A stretch of 64,000 bases of DNA from Halichondria panicea (taxonomy: Eukaryota; Porifera; Demospongiae; Suberitida; Halichondriidae): the NCBI RefSeq assembly GCF_963675165.1, contig NC_087379.1:1616201-1680200 (forward strand), written 5' to 3'. Under the pieces are notes generated by a model. The model was given only the letters and a program-made list of their open reading frames with translations, ran no database searches and was not told the origin of the DNA. The stretch's first letter is position 1. The number at the start of each line of letters is the position of its first letter. Of the stretch, positions 34,986-46,785 are shown piece after piece. Made by a program: the position numbers and the translations under genes.

Positions 34986-35124
34986 CAGACTAGTTTGCAA
35001 TGTGTGTGTACTGATTGTTATGAGTGGGCGGTGTATTCAGTGTTAGTAGGATTGTTACTGTGTCCACCCTAAAACTACAGCCTCATTTATAACAGAGCAT
35101 TGTTAATGTGCATCCTCGTAATAT

Positions 35125-36036
35125 CATAGATAGTAGAGGAAGGGGATTGGAAACACAGGCAATTAGCACTATTTCACACGGACCGTCCTCAATTATAGCC
35201 GCGACCATGGATGCAGCTTAAAGTGCTGAGCTTGCAATAAACTTTTTGTGCACTAATGCACTAATGGAAGTTTATGCTAAACTAAAAGCTTAAGCAAGCT
35301 TATGATCATGCATAGACAACAATGAACAATCAATAAAAGGTATAAGCATGATCTAAACATAATTATACATGAATTATCAATGTTTTTCCAGTGATTTCTC
35401 AGTCCAAGTTCTTGCCACACATCGACACTGCGGTGACAAAATCAGAGCATGAATAGTGATTTTCAAAATCTAATGGATTGGAAGCAATAATATGGACATT
35501 GATCTTTAATATTGCCAAGTCTCGAATATAAACTCAGCTTAGTTATGGAGATGCTACCCCGCAAAGATGGCTAGTGGAAATCAACAAATCGGTCAATAAC
35601 TCGAGAAGTATGATATCCCTACTTCCAATATATAGCTGAAGCAATAAACTACCATCATGTACTACTACTGTGATCATTCATTTACAATAGATGCAATTCA
35701 TAAGTCAGTTCTTACCCCACAAATAAAAAGAAGAAGCTAAGTGTTGTAAAATCTTCAAATTTTGTGTGCTACCAAAGAGTGAACACGACTTCTAGCTAGT
35801 AATAATGTTTCATTTTGTACCTAGCCATGCCTCAAGACAAATTTTAGGGCTATTCATACATTTACTTACCTAGTATCCTCTCATTTGCTTCTTTTCAAAA
35901 GCTTCTCTTGACCTCAAAACCAGTAAAATCACACCTCAAGGTGTCATAGGTTGCCACGCGCACGGTCCCAGAGGCCTTACATTGCAAGCATAAGCTCACG
36001 TGATCCCGTTTCCAATCCCTTCCTCTACTATCTATG
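35125..36036. mobile_element. 912-bp MITE, 7-bp target duplication (P-like ends)
   Basis: Ends CATAGATAGTAGAGGAAGGG and the complement, continuing into GATTGGAAAC. The exact 7-bp duplication GTAATAT is at 35118-35124 and 36037-36043. Its ends match those of the 41072-46664 element that encodes a P-type transposase, so it is likely a non-autonomous relative. No coding sequence. Confidence 0.85.
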
Positions 36037-36186
36037 GTAATATCCAGGTACATTGTTTCATTCTGGTACACCTTGAGTAGGAATATTGATGACTGTACCG
36101 TTTCTATGACACTGTAGTTTGTTAACTCCCTCAGCCCCCCCCCCCCAAACACACACACATGCACACACATGCACACACACACACAG

Positions 36187-36330
36187 GTAGAAGATGCTCA
36201 TGCAACTATGAAAGTGTACCAGCTCTACAAGGAGAAATGGGAGAAATCATCAAACTCTCAGCAAACTCTCAGTGTCTGTGCAGATGATTCCTCTATTATA
36301 ATAACAGTCTCTGACAATTATAACAAATGA
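36187..36330 (+). pseudogene. Last exon of a REXO4-like 3'-5' exonuclease (fragment)
   Basis: After a CA repeat and acceptor ACACAG, 47 codons read VEDAHATMKVYQLYKEKWEK to a TGA. The VEDAxATMxxYxxxKxxWE pattern is the conserved end of the RNase T-like exonuclease domain in REXO4/ISG20-type proteins. No other exon of such a gene is recognisable upstream, where DNAJC25 copy B and a MITE lie. It is probably a fragment carried by the duplication or cut off by it. Confidence 0.6.
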
Positions 36331-37096
36331 TTATTATAATTCCAACATTACAATAATTCCAATTACAACACGTACAAACACAAAACGTTATAGCAAGTGA
36401 GAATTTGAAATGATGAATGAGAAAGGGGAATTGCATGGAATTGAAAGTGATCATCATTGTCAGCGGTGAAATCAAAAATTAATGGTTAAATTTCTTTCTA
36501 GAGCAGCTTTCGTCTCCTCGTCTTTTGTTGCCAGACACGACTTCTAGTTGATCTGATTGGGCAGATTCAGAATGAGAGGAGCAGCCAACACCTCCCTGCA
36601 GCCGATATTGCAACCAATAAAAGCATTGAAAATGTTGCTAATTGGTTTTTAATTACCTTTCAAATGTGAGAGAGAAACGTCCGTACGTATTGTTCCAGGA
36701 ACTAGAACAGTTTGTGTGTTCACTCGATAGGTATGATGACAGATTTGTGGAAGAGACATTTGCTGAGTATGCAATAGAAAGGTTAGAGGTGTGCATTGTT
36801 GGTGTGACGAGACTCACGGATATGTTCTTACCTACTCACTTGAGAGTGCTGTTTACCTCATGAGCTCAAAGTAGTAGAAACATACTATAACTTATATTCA
36901 GTGATCTGGTTGTTTGTCTGTGTAAGTTGGTGAGAAAATGGTCTTGTGAACACATTTCCCCCATCATCAAACTCTGCCAGGAAGTATGGGACACCAGTGT
37001 ACGCAAGCTGTGTGTGTGTATGTATGTGTGTGGGAGGGGGGAGGTGTGTGTGTGTAGCAGATTCTGGCAAAGAGAAGTATCGATCACTAAAAGGCT

Positions 37097-37687
37097 TAGC
37101 CTCGATTCCAAGCAGCATTAAAGTACGGCCTGGTACCTATTGCATGGGTAATTGTGCGTGCGCATGCGCTTCAAAATTACAATAATTATGGGTAGTCGTA
37201 CTACGAACGTAAAATCTTAGTAATTAAATTATACCGTTTACTAAGAATAATAACGTTTCTTTATCTCCATGACTGAGTTCTGTGAAGCTGTGGCTTATGT
37301 ATTGGTCTAGAAGCCTTGAACACTAATTTAAAGACAGAAGAGGCTCTCATCTACTACGTCTAGGATGGTCCTATAGCCAGATTGTCTTCACAAGTAGCAG
37401 TTAAGAGGCACCATACACTTCCCATAGCCTGTACAGATACAAGGTAAGACATCCTGACTATCCTGACCATACAACCGTCATAAAGGTAGATGAGAGCCTC
37501 TTCTGACTTTAGACTAGTGTGAAAGCCTTCTGAAACAACGCAATACTAAGCTGATGTACATAGATAGAAAATAGATGAGAGAAAAAAAGGAGGATTCCCC
37601 AGATTTTGGTGAATAAACTAACGCATGCGCACTATCACCATGCAATAGGTACCAGGCCGTATTTTAATCGGCCTGGAATCGAGGCTA
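37097..37687. mobile_element. 591-bp TAGCCTCGATT MITE, 9-bp duplication (MULE-like)
   Basis: The ends TAGCCTCGATTCCAAGCAGC and GGCCTGGAATCGAGGCTA continue into inverted GGTACCTATTGCATGG. The exact 9-bp duplication TAAAAGGCT is at 37088-37096 and 37688-37696. The copy at 58050-58632 sits at the same site in CWF19L1 copy 4, while copy 2 has an empty site (about 14621-14632). The insertion therefore dates the split between copies 3/4 and copy 2. Confidence 0.85.
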
Positions 37688-39445
37688 TAAAAGGCTTAGA
37701 GAATGGTACGTAGAACATGGTACAGCTATGATGTGTGTGTATTACCTCTGAGGGTGGTGTTTCCCTGGGCACAGTCTCAAGCCACACCCCCATACTCCGC
37801 CCATAATCTATGAGGGCTTGTCTCAGAGCATCAGATGGAATCTTGGTCACTGGAATAACCTACAATGACCACCATTACCATCACACACTAACCATACACA
37901 ACTATCAGTCAACACATCTACCATACACACACTAACATGTACCGTATTTATACAATGTTTCCACATAATTATGTAAGTTTGCGAATGCTAATGGCTTCAC
38001 AAATACGATTTCAAAGACCTATATTGTATGACATCACGATCTTTGCTAGATGGCCTCTTCTAAAATCCTAAAACCGTTGAAATTAAAGTCAAGTTATGGC
38101 AGCTGAAAGAGTCCAAGAACCATTGAATGATTATAAAGAGAAATCACATTCCTCTGTTTGTCCTCAAAACCTTGTAGCCTAATCTCAACACACCAACCAT
38201 ACAGTATCAATCACATCACATGATAATACGGCCTTGACGGTACTGACCTGTAGTTTAAGATGCTGTGATTTGTAGTTTCTCTCGAAGATGACACACGACT
38301 GATCTTTGCTGTTGAAGTACTTCCTCAGGGCACTCTTAAACTTTCCAAGCTCCTCCAAAACCTCCTACAGTAATAGAGCACAGGTAATACAGTGTACATG
38401 CATGATATATGGTATAGTGATCTCTGCTTACACAGTGGGCAGACCAACAGTAGCTGTACTAAAGAGGTGGTCTGCTAACACAGGTCCAAACACATGCTAT
38501 GGAGACTTTGGGGCCCATTGACCTGGCTGTATTATAGAGGGTGGCCTGCTTACAGGCTGACCACTACAAACTGCTAAATAGTACACACAGAGCATGGAAA
38601 CATACTCTCCACAATACAAACAATGACTATACACACACAGCAGTGGTACACACAGCACATGAACTCACTGGTGGTGCGTCAGTGGAGGCTGCATAGTGAC
38701 CGATGGGTAGGACCAGCACATGCTCTGGTACCATCCCACCCTTGGATAAAGCCAGGTACGTCTATATAGGGTATACAATACAAACTATTAGTGGTCTGCT
38801 ATCGAAATCCATATCCACAATGGCTTTCAATATTATTTGTGAGCTACATTGTATTTTGTATGTGCAGCATTAGCAAGTACAACACACTCTATCTCACATT
38901 ATCTCCGATGGAGACCACGAGATGTTTCTCCACCTCCTTGCCACCCAGACAGAACCAGCACGGCCCCCTGGGCTGGGAAGGGGGTCGTCTCTTTTCTGGG
39001 GGTCCTCCGTCCTGTTGTCTCTTCTGTTTGCGATGAGCTGAATCAAGAGCTCTCTGATCAAAGAAGAAGTTAGGCCCAGCCTCCTCTTGAGACTTCCTCT
39101 ACACAGTGTGTGGGAGTAGGTACACAATAAACTTTGACCTCTGCAAACATAGTGGATTAAAACTACAACACAAATGGTGATATCTAGAGATAGGACTCTC
39201 AGAGTGCTACGTAACGCAAGTTTTGTTTGGAAAATTGGTATATTGGCCCTTCAAGGATAGCTAGACATTATGGGATAATAGTTTTCCTTACCAAAGATTT
39301 TGACTAGTTCAGTGTAGGGACAGTTGGTGGCAGTGGGTGGTTGCTGAGTCAGCTCTTTCTCGTCCATGGAGCTCATGGGTGTGACAGAGAATGCATATAG
39401 GTACTGCAGGTATGAAGATGATGTCATCATTATAATAACATGTAA

Positions 39446-39881
39446 GGCCACAACAAGAGGTAGTTCTGTTTCTGGTCAGGTTGCTTCCCTGAATAGGTGA
39501 GGCCAGGAGGGACAACAGCAACTGAGCCACACATATTTGCAGTGTCATCACTTTTTTATTTTTCACAGTTTGTCTTTAAAAACGGTTTACAACACAATAA
39601 TAACATCTAAATAACATACAGGAAGAGGTATTTTAGGCTTTGGCAACCAGAACATTGAACTAAGAATTGTCTCTATATCAAACACCTATATAATTATGTC
39701 ATTGCACTAGCTTGAGCCATTGTACGTGCTCGCTCTGTATCAAAGCAAAAAAGCAAAATGAGACCACATAATTATTGTGTTAGCATAATAACATCTTTCA
39801 TTGCAAAATACAAGATAGTATATACATTAATACAAGATACAAGCACTACGACCAGAAACAGAACTACCTCTTGTTGTGGCC
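39446..39881. mobile_element. 436-bp MITE, 3-bp TAA duplication (PIF/Harbinger-like)
   Basis: Ends GGCCACAACAAGAGGTAGTT with an exact complement at 39862-39881, extending to GGTC. TAA is duplicated at 39443-39445 and 39882-39884. CWF19L1 copies 1 and 4 show the empty site (ACATGTAATACTAATGGG). A 3-bp TWA duplication with GGCC-type ends is characteristic of the PIF/Harbinger superfamily. Confidence 0.8.
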
Positions 39882-41006
39882 TAATACTAATGGGACTAGA
39901 ATGATTTCAACTCACTCTTTTCTTCTTGTTTGGATTTCCCACTTGAGCCAAAGCTAAGAATCGTGTCACATGATGTGGCTTGCCTTGGAGGATTTTGTGA
40001 TTCCTGCATGAAATGAAGCACAATACAGTTAGCATCAAAAGTTGTGGAGGTATTACTGTGTAGGGTTCTAAAGATGAGGACATGTAACATGTACGTATAA
40101 TTATTATAATGATATAAGTGAATGAAATCTTGTGAACGGTCAAAACTTTAGTTCCGTTAATCAAAAATCACATTCATTTTCTGATTCTTAGAACGATGCC
40201 TTTCAGATGATAATTATGTTAAATTAAAAGCGTATACTCATTTTCAGCCTGGTTTGACAATGGCCTGTTTCAAATAGGATTTAAGCATACCACCTGAACG
40301 GAAAATTAATAAATTGGACCAACAGAACTCTATATTTAAGGAGCAGACTCTAGTACTCTAATAATACAGGGATGGACGTACTGTACCTGTACGGTATTCT
40401 CTCATAGAAGGTTTGGTGTAGAGCTGCAAAATGGTAGCGTGGCTTGAGACACATGGCCAGTTTACTCAGAGGCTTTGCCCCCACTGCACTCAGGTCCAGT
40501 CTGTCTTGCATGAGCATAAGGTATTATTAAGGTACTGGTCCATCCTACAATAACTGGGAGCTAGGTCTCACAGGAGCCACTGTGAACTTATCCACTGCTC
40601 TGGGCCAATCAGAGGTGAGGAAAATGTCCACTCCACGGTAGCCCTCTCCACGCTGACCTGTAATGGAGTGTGACTCATGTGTGTACTGATAGAGTGGTTA
40701 ACAACATGCATACACTGTACCTAGACATGTGACATTGGGGCAAAGCTCTCCTCCATCACGTGACAAGTCTCCATAGAACTGGCCATGCTCAGTCCAACAC
40801 GGGCCAAGGATGAACGTCGGTATAGAGGCACTGTGCATGGGGGTGTATTAAATGTCAGAGGAAGGTGATTTAATATCGTTTAATTACCTGTTTCCACCCC
40901 CTCCCGATACTTGCTCCACTCCTCCTGGCAGTCAGAGCTAAAGAAAGATCCAACACACAACAGCAGCTACATAAAGGGACAATAAATGCACTGGCACTGC
41001 AGTGAG

Positions 41007-41053
41007 TAGTCTCGCGGACCCAGACCCTGAATAAGGCTGGTCCACGAGACTAT
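41007..41053. mobile_element. 47-bp hairpin insertion with 8-bp duplication
   Basis: TAGTCTCGCGGACC and its near-complement GGTCCACGAGACTA flank a short loop. GCAGTGAG is duplicated on both sides. The empty site is visible in CWF19L1 copy 4 (about 61619). A minimal foldback element; a similar AGTCTCATGAATC hairpin occurs at about 57021-57073. Confidence 0.65.
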
Positions 41054-41323
41054 GCAGTGAGTGTGTACATCCATAGATAGTAAAGGGAAGGGATTGGAAA
41101 CACAGGGATTTCGCGCGGCCCATGCGTGTCGCACCGGAAATAGACAGGAAGTACAGCTTGGTGCTTTTATATTGGAAATTCTTTGCAAGAATGGCTACTG
41201 GGTATACGAGTAGTAGTAGTACTACTATGAGTGTCTCTCCGTGTAAGTTTTACAAAGTCACCTAGCTAGCTACTATAATTCCTTAGACTATAAAGCTCAA
41301 GTGTATGGTAGTAGCCTCAACCC

Positions 41324-42087
41324 CAGGGGCGGATCCAGGAAAAATGAAAGGGGGGGGCTAGTAGAGAGGGGCGAAGCCCCGTACGAGGGTGGCGGAGCCA
41401 CCCAGGGGGTGGGTGTGGGAGGGGGAGTATCCTCCTCCCGCCTCGCCGGAGGCAAAATTTTTTGCTTTTTTACAATTTGCTCACACTTTTACCTTTGAAC
41501 TGTCATATTAATAAGTGAATACTGAATATGAAAAAGTTAATCAAAAAACTCGTTCTAATCAACAAAAGGATGTATACTGTAGATGTTACATCTGCACTCT
41601 TGGTACTACATGAAAGAATCACAATGCCTACCCAGACTGCACTGAGAGTGAGAGGAGGTAAGGCTGGTTTGCAACTAGCTGAAAAAGTCTGAGATCTGCT
41701 CCATGTTGCAGCTAGCTCAACAGCATGCACAATTAATAGCCTCCTTCACAAGGCCTAGGAAGAGAGGCCTGGGATATGATCGAGGCTACAAACATTGCAC
41801 AAGGAGCTGACTCAGCAACAGCAATAGTTGACCTATGCACTTTTATATTAGTTCTAGCTACTAGCTAGCATGTATGTACGTCCAGCTAGCTAGCCTACAT
41901 CCTTTATACTCTTAGTAGCTAGGCTTGGCTGTTGTCTAGCATCTCTTAAGTCAGTGAGTCTACATGCAGATGCATAAGTAACAAGGTTGGTGGCAAAATT
42001 GTTGTAACCTCAGACTAGCAATACATAGGTAGTTTTTCAAAAGGGGGGGGCTTCAGCCCCTCAAAATCACCCCTGGATCCGCCCCTG
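41324..42087. mobile_element. 764-bp hAT-like MITE
   Basis: Ends CAGGGGCGGATCCAGG and CCTGGATCCGCCCCTG, typical of hAT superfamily elements. The flanks share AACCC (41319-41323, 42088-42092), a 5-bp duplication rather than the usual 8. Internal G-rich and C-rich stretches (AAAGGGGGGGGCTAG and AAAGGGGGGGGGCTTCAGCCCC) lie just inside the ends. No transposase. Confidence 0.75.
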
Positions 42088-42186
42088 AACCCGTACCCCA
42101 TCATGCCCATTTCCTTGTACTTTTTGCAGCTGTTTCTCTTGTTCTGTCTGCGTTGTTAATGATGACATGTTCACCAAAGTCTCCAG

Positions 42187-43110
42187 TCAGAATGCAAGGG
42201 CTGTCCTCTTAGCTGGGACAATGATGACAGGGTGGCTGAAGAAAATACTTTCATTACTGAATCCTCTGCAATTACCCTTGGCAGGACCTCTCGCAAAGGA
42301 ATTGATCACTCTTAATGCCTGCATGTTTTTTTCAAATTCGGCAACGGTGGGATTGTCGTGTGTCCCTCCCCTTTGTCTTTGACATCCAAAGAAATTTTCT
42401 AGGGGGTCTTGGCAGATCCTTTGAGTAAGAAATGACTTCACCCCAGGAATTGTAAATACAAATCTCACCAACTCGATAAGAGAGAAAACTGAACAGAAAA
42501 ATGGTCATGAATAGCTATGCGCCTATAATAATACACGAACTTGTCATTCGAAGTCCTAGCAATGTTTCTTGGCTCAGCTGCATCTTGTTCTGCTCCCTCT
42601 TGCTGAAAGCCCCTCTCTCTTTGACAGAAATCTCCCAGTTGTCCAGATATACCAAGAAGACATCCTTCAGCCACTATATGATATCAAATTTACTGATAAA
42701 ACCGTGCGTAATTGTTAGGCCTAATACCGTTAGCCTCTCATCCTCCGCACTTAAGTAGGGTAGCTGAAATGGTTTGCGTGACCTGGCACCAGCTGAATAA
42801 TTCTTCACATTTGTGCAATCAAAGAATTTATCCATGAGTAGCAAGAAACAGGCTGTTCCTTCGACTGCCTCTCCACCCCTTAAAGTAAGTGCCTTTGAAA
42901 CGGACTCACTCAACACCTGCATACTTACAAACATTACTAAATACACATAAAATTTACCTGTGCAGCTAAATCCACTCGCATTTTGGAAAAAGAGGTCAAA
43001 TGAAGGTGCTCGTACTTAAGCTTGGGTAGGACTCTTAGACCCAGACCAGCCCTCTGGTCCTCTTCATAAAGAGTCACAACGTGCTGCCTCGTGATGTCTT
43101 TCCCCTCATT
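42187..43110 (-). pseudogene. P-element-type transposase, C-terminal half
   Basis: Minus-strand exons: 42958-43110 (DITRQHVVTLYEEDQRAGLGLRVLPKL, FSKMRVDLAAQ), about 42725-42916 (VLSESVSKALTL, FFDCTNVKNYSAGARSRKPFQ), about 42535-42672 (WLKDVFLVYLDNWEISVKER, MQLSQETLLGLRMTS) and about 42187-42480 (LTQRICQDPLENFFGCQRQRGGTHDNPT). These are the conserved C-terminal blocks of P-element and THAP9 transposases, including the SQDxxExFFG-like and RGGxxxNPT motifs. A 54-base intron (GT...ATATAG) cleanly joins EDERLT to WLKD. The N-terminal DNA-binding and first catalytic parts are not seen; a Ty3/gypsy fragment abuts at 43225, so they may have been displaced. Intactness is therefore doubtful. Confidence 0.75.
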
Positions 43111-43224
43111 CTAATAATAAACACATGTATGCCATTGAATACATGCCAGTATAGCTATATCTGCAAGTATACTTACCCACAGTTCTCTTTTTGTAGAGAA
43201 TAGACAATTTCTAGCGGTTTTTCC

Positions 43225-44192
43225 ATCCTTGGGTTTGGCCAAACAGCCCATGGAAAAGGATCCATATTGACTACGCTGGTCCATTCTTGAACAAAATGTT
43301 TCTAGTGGTTGTAGACGCCCATTCCAAGTGGCCAGAAGTGATTCAGATGTCTTCCACTACGTCTCAAAACACGATCGAGGCACTGCAAGCACTATTTGCT
43401 CGGTATGGACTACCAGAACAGATTGTTTCCGACAATGGTGCACAATTCACATCCCAAGAATTTAGCGATTTTGTTCAAGCCAATGGCATAAGACACATAC
43501 GAAGTGCTCCATACCATCCCTCCACGAACGGCCAAGCTGAACGATTTGTACAAACGTTCAAAAGAGCCATGAAAGCTGGAGAGAGAGAAGGACTGAGTTT
43601 GAAAACAAGATTGGCTCAGTTTTTACTGTCATACCGCTCAACTCCACATGCTACCACTAACGTCTCACCGAGTGAACTGTTCCTTCAAAGAAAAGTACGT
43701 ACACGATTCGATCTCCTCAAACCAAACACAGAGGGAAACGTATCTGACAAGCAGATGAAACAGAAACAGCAACATGACAAACATGCTAAACCAAGGACGT
43801 TCTCTGTTGGTCAACAAGTAATGCTCAAAGATTTCCGAACAAACGGTACATGGCTTCCAGGAAGCATTGTACAACAGACAGGACCAGTATCTTACAAAGT
43901 GGAAATTGGTGATGGCAGGATACTACGTCGACATATCGACCACATACGTGATAGAACTCATTCTCTTTCCACCACCGAGTCGTCACAAGACGATATAACA
44001 AATCCAAACGATTTCGACGATACGGCAGCTCACAAGGATTTGCAAGATTTTGAAGTTTCCCCTGATCAGTCAACTGATCCGTCTCCGACCCCACCTGATG
44101 AGTCACCCTCGACTGGTGCATTAACAGCTCGACAATATCCGCAAAGAAATCGCAACAGGCCTGATCGATATGGTGGGTACACTAACATTTAA
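43225..44192 (+). pseudogene. Ty3/gypsy integrase, 5'-truncated
   Basis: The frame is open from about 43225 (WVWPNSPWKRIHIDYAGPF) to a stop at 44190-44192. It has the integrase core D in VVVDAHSKW, the second D in IVSDNGAQF and the E in GQAERFVQTFK, followed by the C-terminal domain (FSVGQQVMLKDF, GPVSYKVEI). Gag, protease, reverse transcriptase and RNase H are absent. The purine-rich tract GGGGAGGAAA precedes the LTR at 44205. A remnant of a long-terminal-repeat retrotransposon nested in the larger element. Confidence 0.85.
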
Positions 44193-44204
44193 CAGGGGAG
44201 GAAA

Positions 44205-44462
44205 TGTGGTATCCTTACGACATGGAACTAACATTAAGATAAAGACTTGTGATTCCGTAAATACTGTACTGTAAACCTGTGATTCCGTAAATACTGTGTT
44301 GTGTTAGTTCTAGTGGTTTCATGTTCTTATTTAGTCATTTCTGTACTATTGTTCTAGAAGGTTCTTTCTAGTATTGTTTTTGTATAAATAGCCTGTGTAT
44401 TTTGTATGTATCAGAGTTCTGATTTAATGAATTATTGAAGTTATCTCATCTCACCAACAACA
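44205..44462 (+). repeat. Ty3/gypsy 3' LTR
   Basis: Starts TGTGGTATCC directly after the polypurine tract. It contains two tandem copies of a TGTGATTCCGTAAATACTGT unit, a TATA-like GTATAAATAG (44381-44390) and an ending near CACCAACAACA. The right boundary is approximate because no 5' LTR is present for comparison. Confidence 0.65.
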
Positions 44463-44590
44463 TTCATTCCACGAGCTTTCATCAATTTGAGAATATTGCA
44501 AACAATACGACAAACTGTTTGCTCATTGATAGAGTGGTAGGGAAGCAGTTGAAGTGGTAAAGCATAAGGTTTCTTTCTCTTCTTTCACTG

Positions 44591-46515
44591 CTAATCATTA
44601 GCACAAACACATGTGTTGCAAACCTGTCGTTTTTGTCGGTATAAATTTCTAGAGAAATTGCATAAATTTTCTTTCATGCTGGAAAGGGACTGACTGGTAT
44701 GACAACTGCTAGATCCATTCTCGATTTCTTCTATAAGGGCACGAACATTGACAATAAGCTGCTGATTCTGCTTTCTAAGCTGCTGTATATCGTCGACTTT
44801 CCAACCACCTTCAAACAGTTGCTTTGTAGTTGTTCCCTTTTCCTTCAACTTTCTATAGGTGGCGTCCGCATACTCTAAAGCTGCACGCAATTAAAACGAC
44901 ACAACATGATATTTGCCTGCTAATGGAGGAAATACTTTATATACCTGTCAGAATGAATATCTTTTCTTCAAGTAATATCTGGCAGCATTTCCCCAAGTCT
45001 TCCACGCAGTTACTGCCAATCCTTATTGCCTTGTAGAAATCAAGCAGGTCTCTGTAAGCCTTAAACTCTTGCTGTAAGTCACCAGTGTCAAGATCAACAT
45101 CCCCACTCCACTCATGACGCATCGATTCTTTCAATCCAGAAACAAGATCACACCCATCCCCTTTCAACCATCAGCTTGTGTTCGGATTGCTCTTGTGAGC
45201 AGCATCAAGTATCTTCAGCTATAATGGTACCCAACAGTTGATACAATAATTTGGGCATGTCACTTATTATATACCTGAACCTCTGATCCCAAAGAAATTC
45301 CACTGCTAACAATGTCTCTTTCAAGAGTTCTTTCAGAGAGCCCAGGGACGTTGACTCTTGCCTGAAGCAACAATGAAAAACAGCTAGTATACATGTTATA
45401 GCACCTTAATTCAATGAATAATACCTGGACTGACTGAGAAGTTGACATAATTTTCCACATTGGACCACAGAAGATTTTTACCCATTTCGTTTCGAAGAGA
45501 GTAAACATGGACACTAGCCACTTTCTGTAGTCATCAGGGCAACGAACCTTAAAAACACCAGGAGTACATGGCACTGTAATTATATTGAACATACTGTTGC
45601 ATATCAGACAAACAGAAGAAATTAGAGCAATACTCAATGAGTCCCATTGGCATTCTTGAGACAGGTAGCCGTGATTCCTGACTGTTAGGTCTCTTCGTGC
45701 CTATTGCTTTCGCCAAGTTGTACATCACATTGGTTCTACCACCATGATCCAATTGCACCATAGCCTCAAGAGAGAGAATTAGATAATCGGAAGGATGAAC
45801 TCTTTCATAATAAAGAAGTGCATATTCCTGGAACAGCTTAGTCACCACACCGATCTGTTCTTCTCGACAGAGCTCTGATATTGTCTGATCAGTGCCTGAT
45901 AAAACACAATTGTTCATCATTGGGCAAGAAGAGTTTGTTTTATTGGTCAAATTGTATTCAGCCTTGGCATTGTCAGGAGAGGAAAAACGGTTTTGCAGCT
46001 CCCTCTGAACAGTGTTTCGACAGGCATCAGCTACAGTAGATGAGATAGAAAATTCACCATTATTTTTATGATACGAACATCTAGTAGCAGTTTACCTGTG
46101 CGTACTGCTTCCATGTTTACAAAGAGAAATTCAGAGGTATCTTTCCAAAACTGATGTTTTCTTCCAAATGCTGGCCACCTGTCTTTGAAGCCAGCACAAC
46201 ACACATAACTAGTTAGCTGCTCGAGCTCATCCAAACTCCATGCGATTGCGGCCTATATACATGCATCAAGACACATAATCAGTGAGCTATTGTTTTTACC
46301 CTTGATTGAGAATTTGTGAAGCTCAAACTCTTTCTTGCAGTACTTCTCAGTTGAGAATCAGGACTCTGTTGATTTAGAGACCTAACTGAAAGAGGGGACC
46401 GGACAAGTTGCTGTGTTGGAGGTCTGTGCCTTTTGGAAGGCTGTCTTGGAGTACTAGGGGAAGACTGGGAAGACACCCTTGGTTCAGTTTGTCCTTGTTC
46501 TCGAGATCTTTTCAT
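44591..46515 (-). CDS. Unknown multi-exon gene inside the P-like element
   Basis: The ATG is at 46515. Likely minus-strand exons: 46515 to about 46300 (MKRSREQGQTEPRV, basic and S/P/Q-rich), about 46255-46095 (LDELEQLTSYVCCAGFKDRW, FGRKHQFWKDTSEFL), about 46030-45610 (YALLYYERVHPSDYLILSLE, AIGTKRPNSQESRLPVSRMP), about 45550-45425 (YRKWLVSMFTLFETKWVKIF), about 45362-45280 (RVNVPGLSERTLERDIV), about 45225-45180, about 45167-44945 (FKAYRDLLDFYKAIRIGSN) and 44885-44591 (LRKQNQQLIVNVRALIEEI, stop at 44591). The last exon is predicted coiled coil. Splice sites fit GT-AG and all exons are open. I do not recognise the family; SERTLERD faintly recalls DNA-binding helices. Its place in a transposon suggests element or cargo function; that is inference. 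Confidence 0.55.
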
Positions 46516-46681
46516 TTCGCCTGCTGTCTAATCTGTACTTTGATTGCGCAATGCATGCACTGCACTGCTTTTGCTGAATCAGCATAATGATCTTTTTTTT
46601 TACTAAAGAGCGTTGCTTCAGAAAGCTCAGGCGCACTCTTGTCGGACCTCCTCTGCTATCTATGGTACATCCACTGTAACT

Positions 46682-46785
46682 ATGTAGCTACCTCAAAGTC
46701 TTTGTTCTTGGAGAGGATGCTCTGGACTCTGCTAAACAGTTGCTTGAAGTGACCCTCCACATCTCCACACACCAGACTGAGTGAG
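46682..46785 (-). pseudogene. CWF19L1: CWF19L1 exon 1 (copy 3), displaced by an element
   Basis: The minus strand reads LVCGDVEGHFKQLFSRVQSILSKNKDFE and then the donor GTAGC at 46691-46687. It matches the first beta strand and metallophosphatase-like CGDVEG motif of CWF19L1. No ATG is in frame; a pyrimidine-rich tract ending CACTCAG suggests an upstream non-coding or start exon that I did not find. The next CWF19L1 exon is 5.7 kb away at about 40960 because of the inserted element. A degenerate version is at about 16806-16832, and copy 4 retains only the last codons (about 61665). Confidence 0.75.

Larger units (their letters stand above)
36475..40990 (-). pseudogene. CWF19L1: CWF19L1 copy 3, pseudogene (most complete; exon 1 at 46682)
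   Basis: Minus-strand exons: about 40920-40960 (LLLCVGSFFSSDCQEEW), 40745-40830, 40490-40665, 39915-40015 (HKILQGKPHHVTRFL), 39295-39410 (LYAFSVTPMSSMDEK), 38890-39095 ([18 protein letters not shown]), about 38660-38757, 38247-38365, 37746-37861, 36886-37007 ([21 protein letters not shown]), about 36657-36702, and the terminal exon to about 36500. Lesions: about 220 bases deleted near 40650, which fuses flanking exons at a short CTCCAC repeat; one extra base near 39297; and W to TAG in the last exon at 36544-36546. Intron 1 contains a 5.6-kb P-like element (41072-46664), which separates exon 1. A MULE-like MITE (37097-37687) and a Harbinger-like MITE (39446-39881) lie in other introns. Confidence 0.85.
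41072..46664. mobile_element. 5.6-kb element with CATAGATAG ends and P-type transposase
   Basis: The left end CATAGATAGTAAAGGGAAGG and right end CCTCTGCTATCTATG are imperfect inverted repeats. The exact 7-bp duplication GTACATC is at 41065-41071 and 46665-46671; the empty site is visible in CWF19L1 copies 2 and 4. It is inserted in intron 1 of CWF19L1 copy 3. Contents from left: a hAT-like MITE (41324-42087), P-superfamily transposase exons on the minus strand (42187-43110), a Ty3/gypsy integrase fragment and LTR (43225-about 44462), and an unknown minus-strand multi-exon gene (44591-46515). The retrotransposon fragment looks like a nested insertion. Confidence 0.8.

Noticed and set aside
41301-41498. 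Glycine-rich frame at the left end of the hAT-like MITE.
   Set aside because: Produced by the G-rich terminal region of the MITE; low complexity and not conserved as protein.
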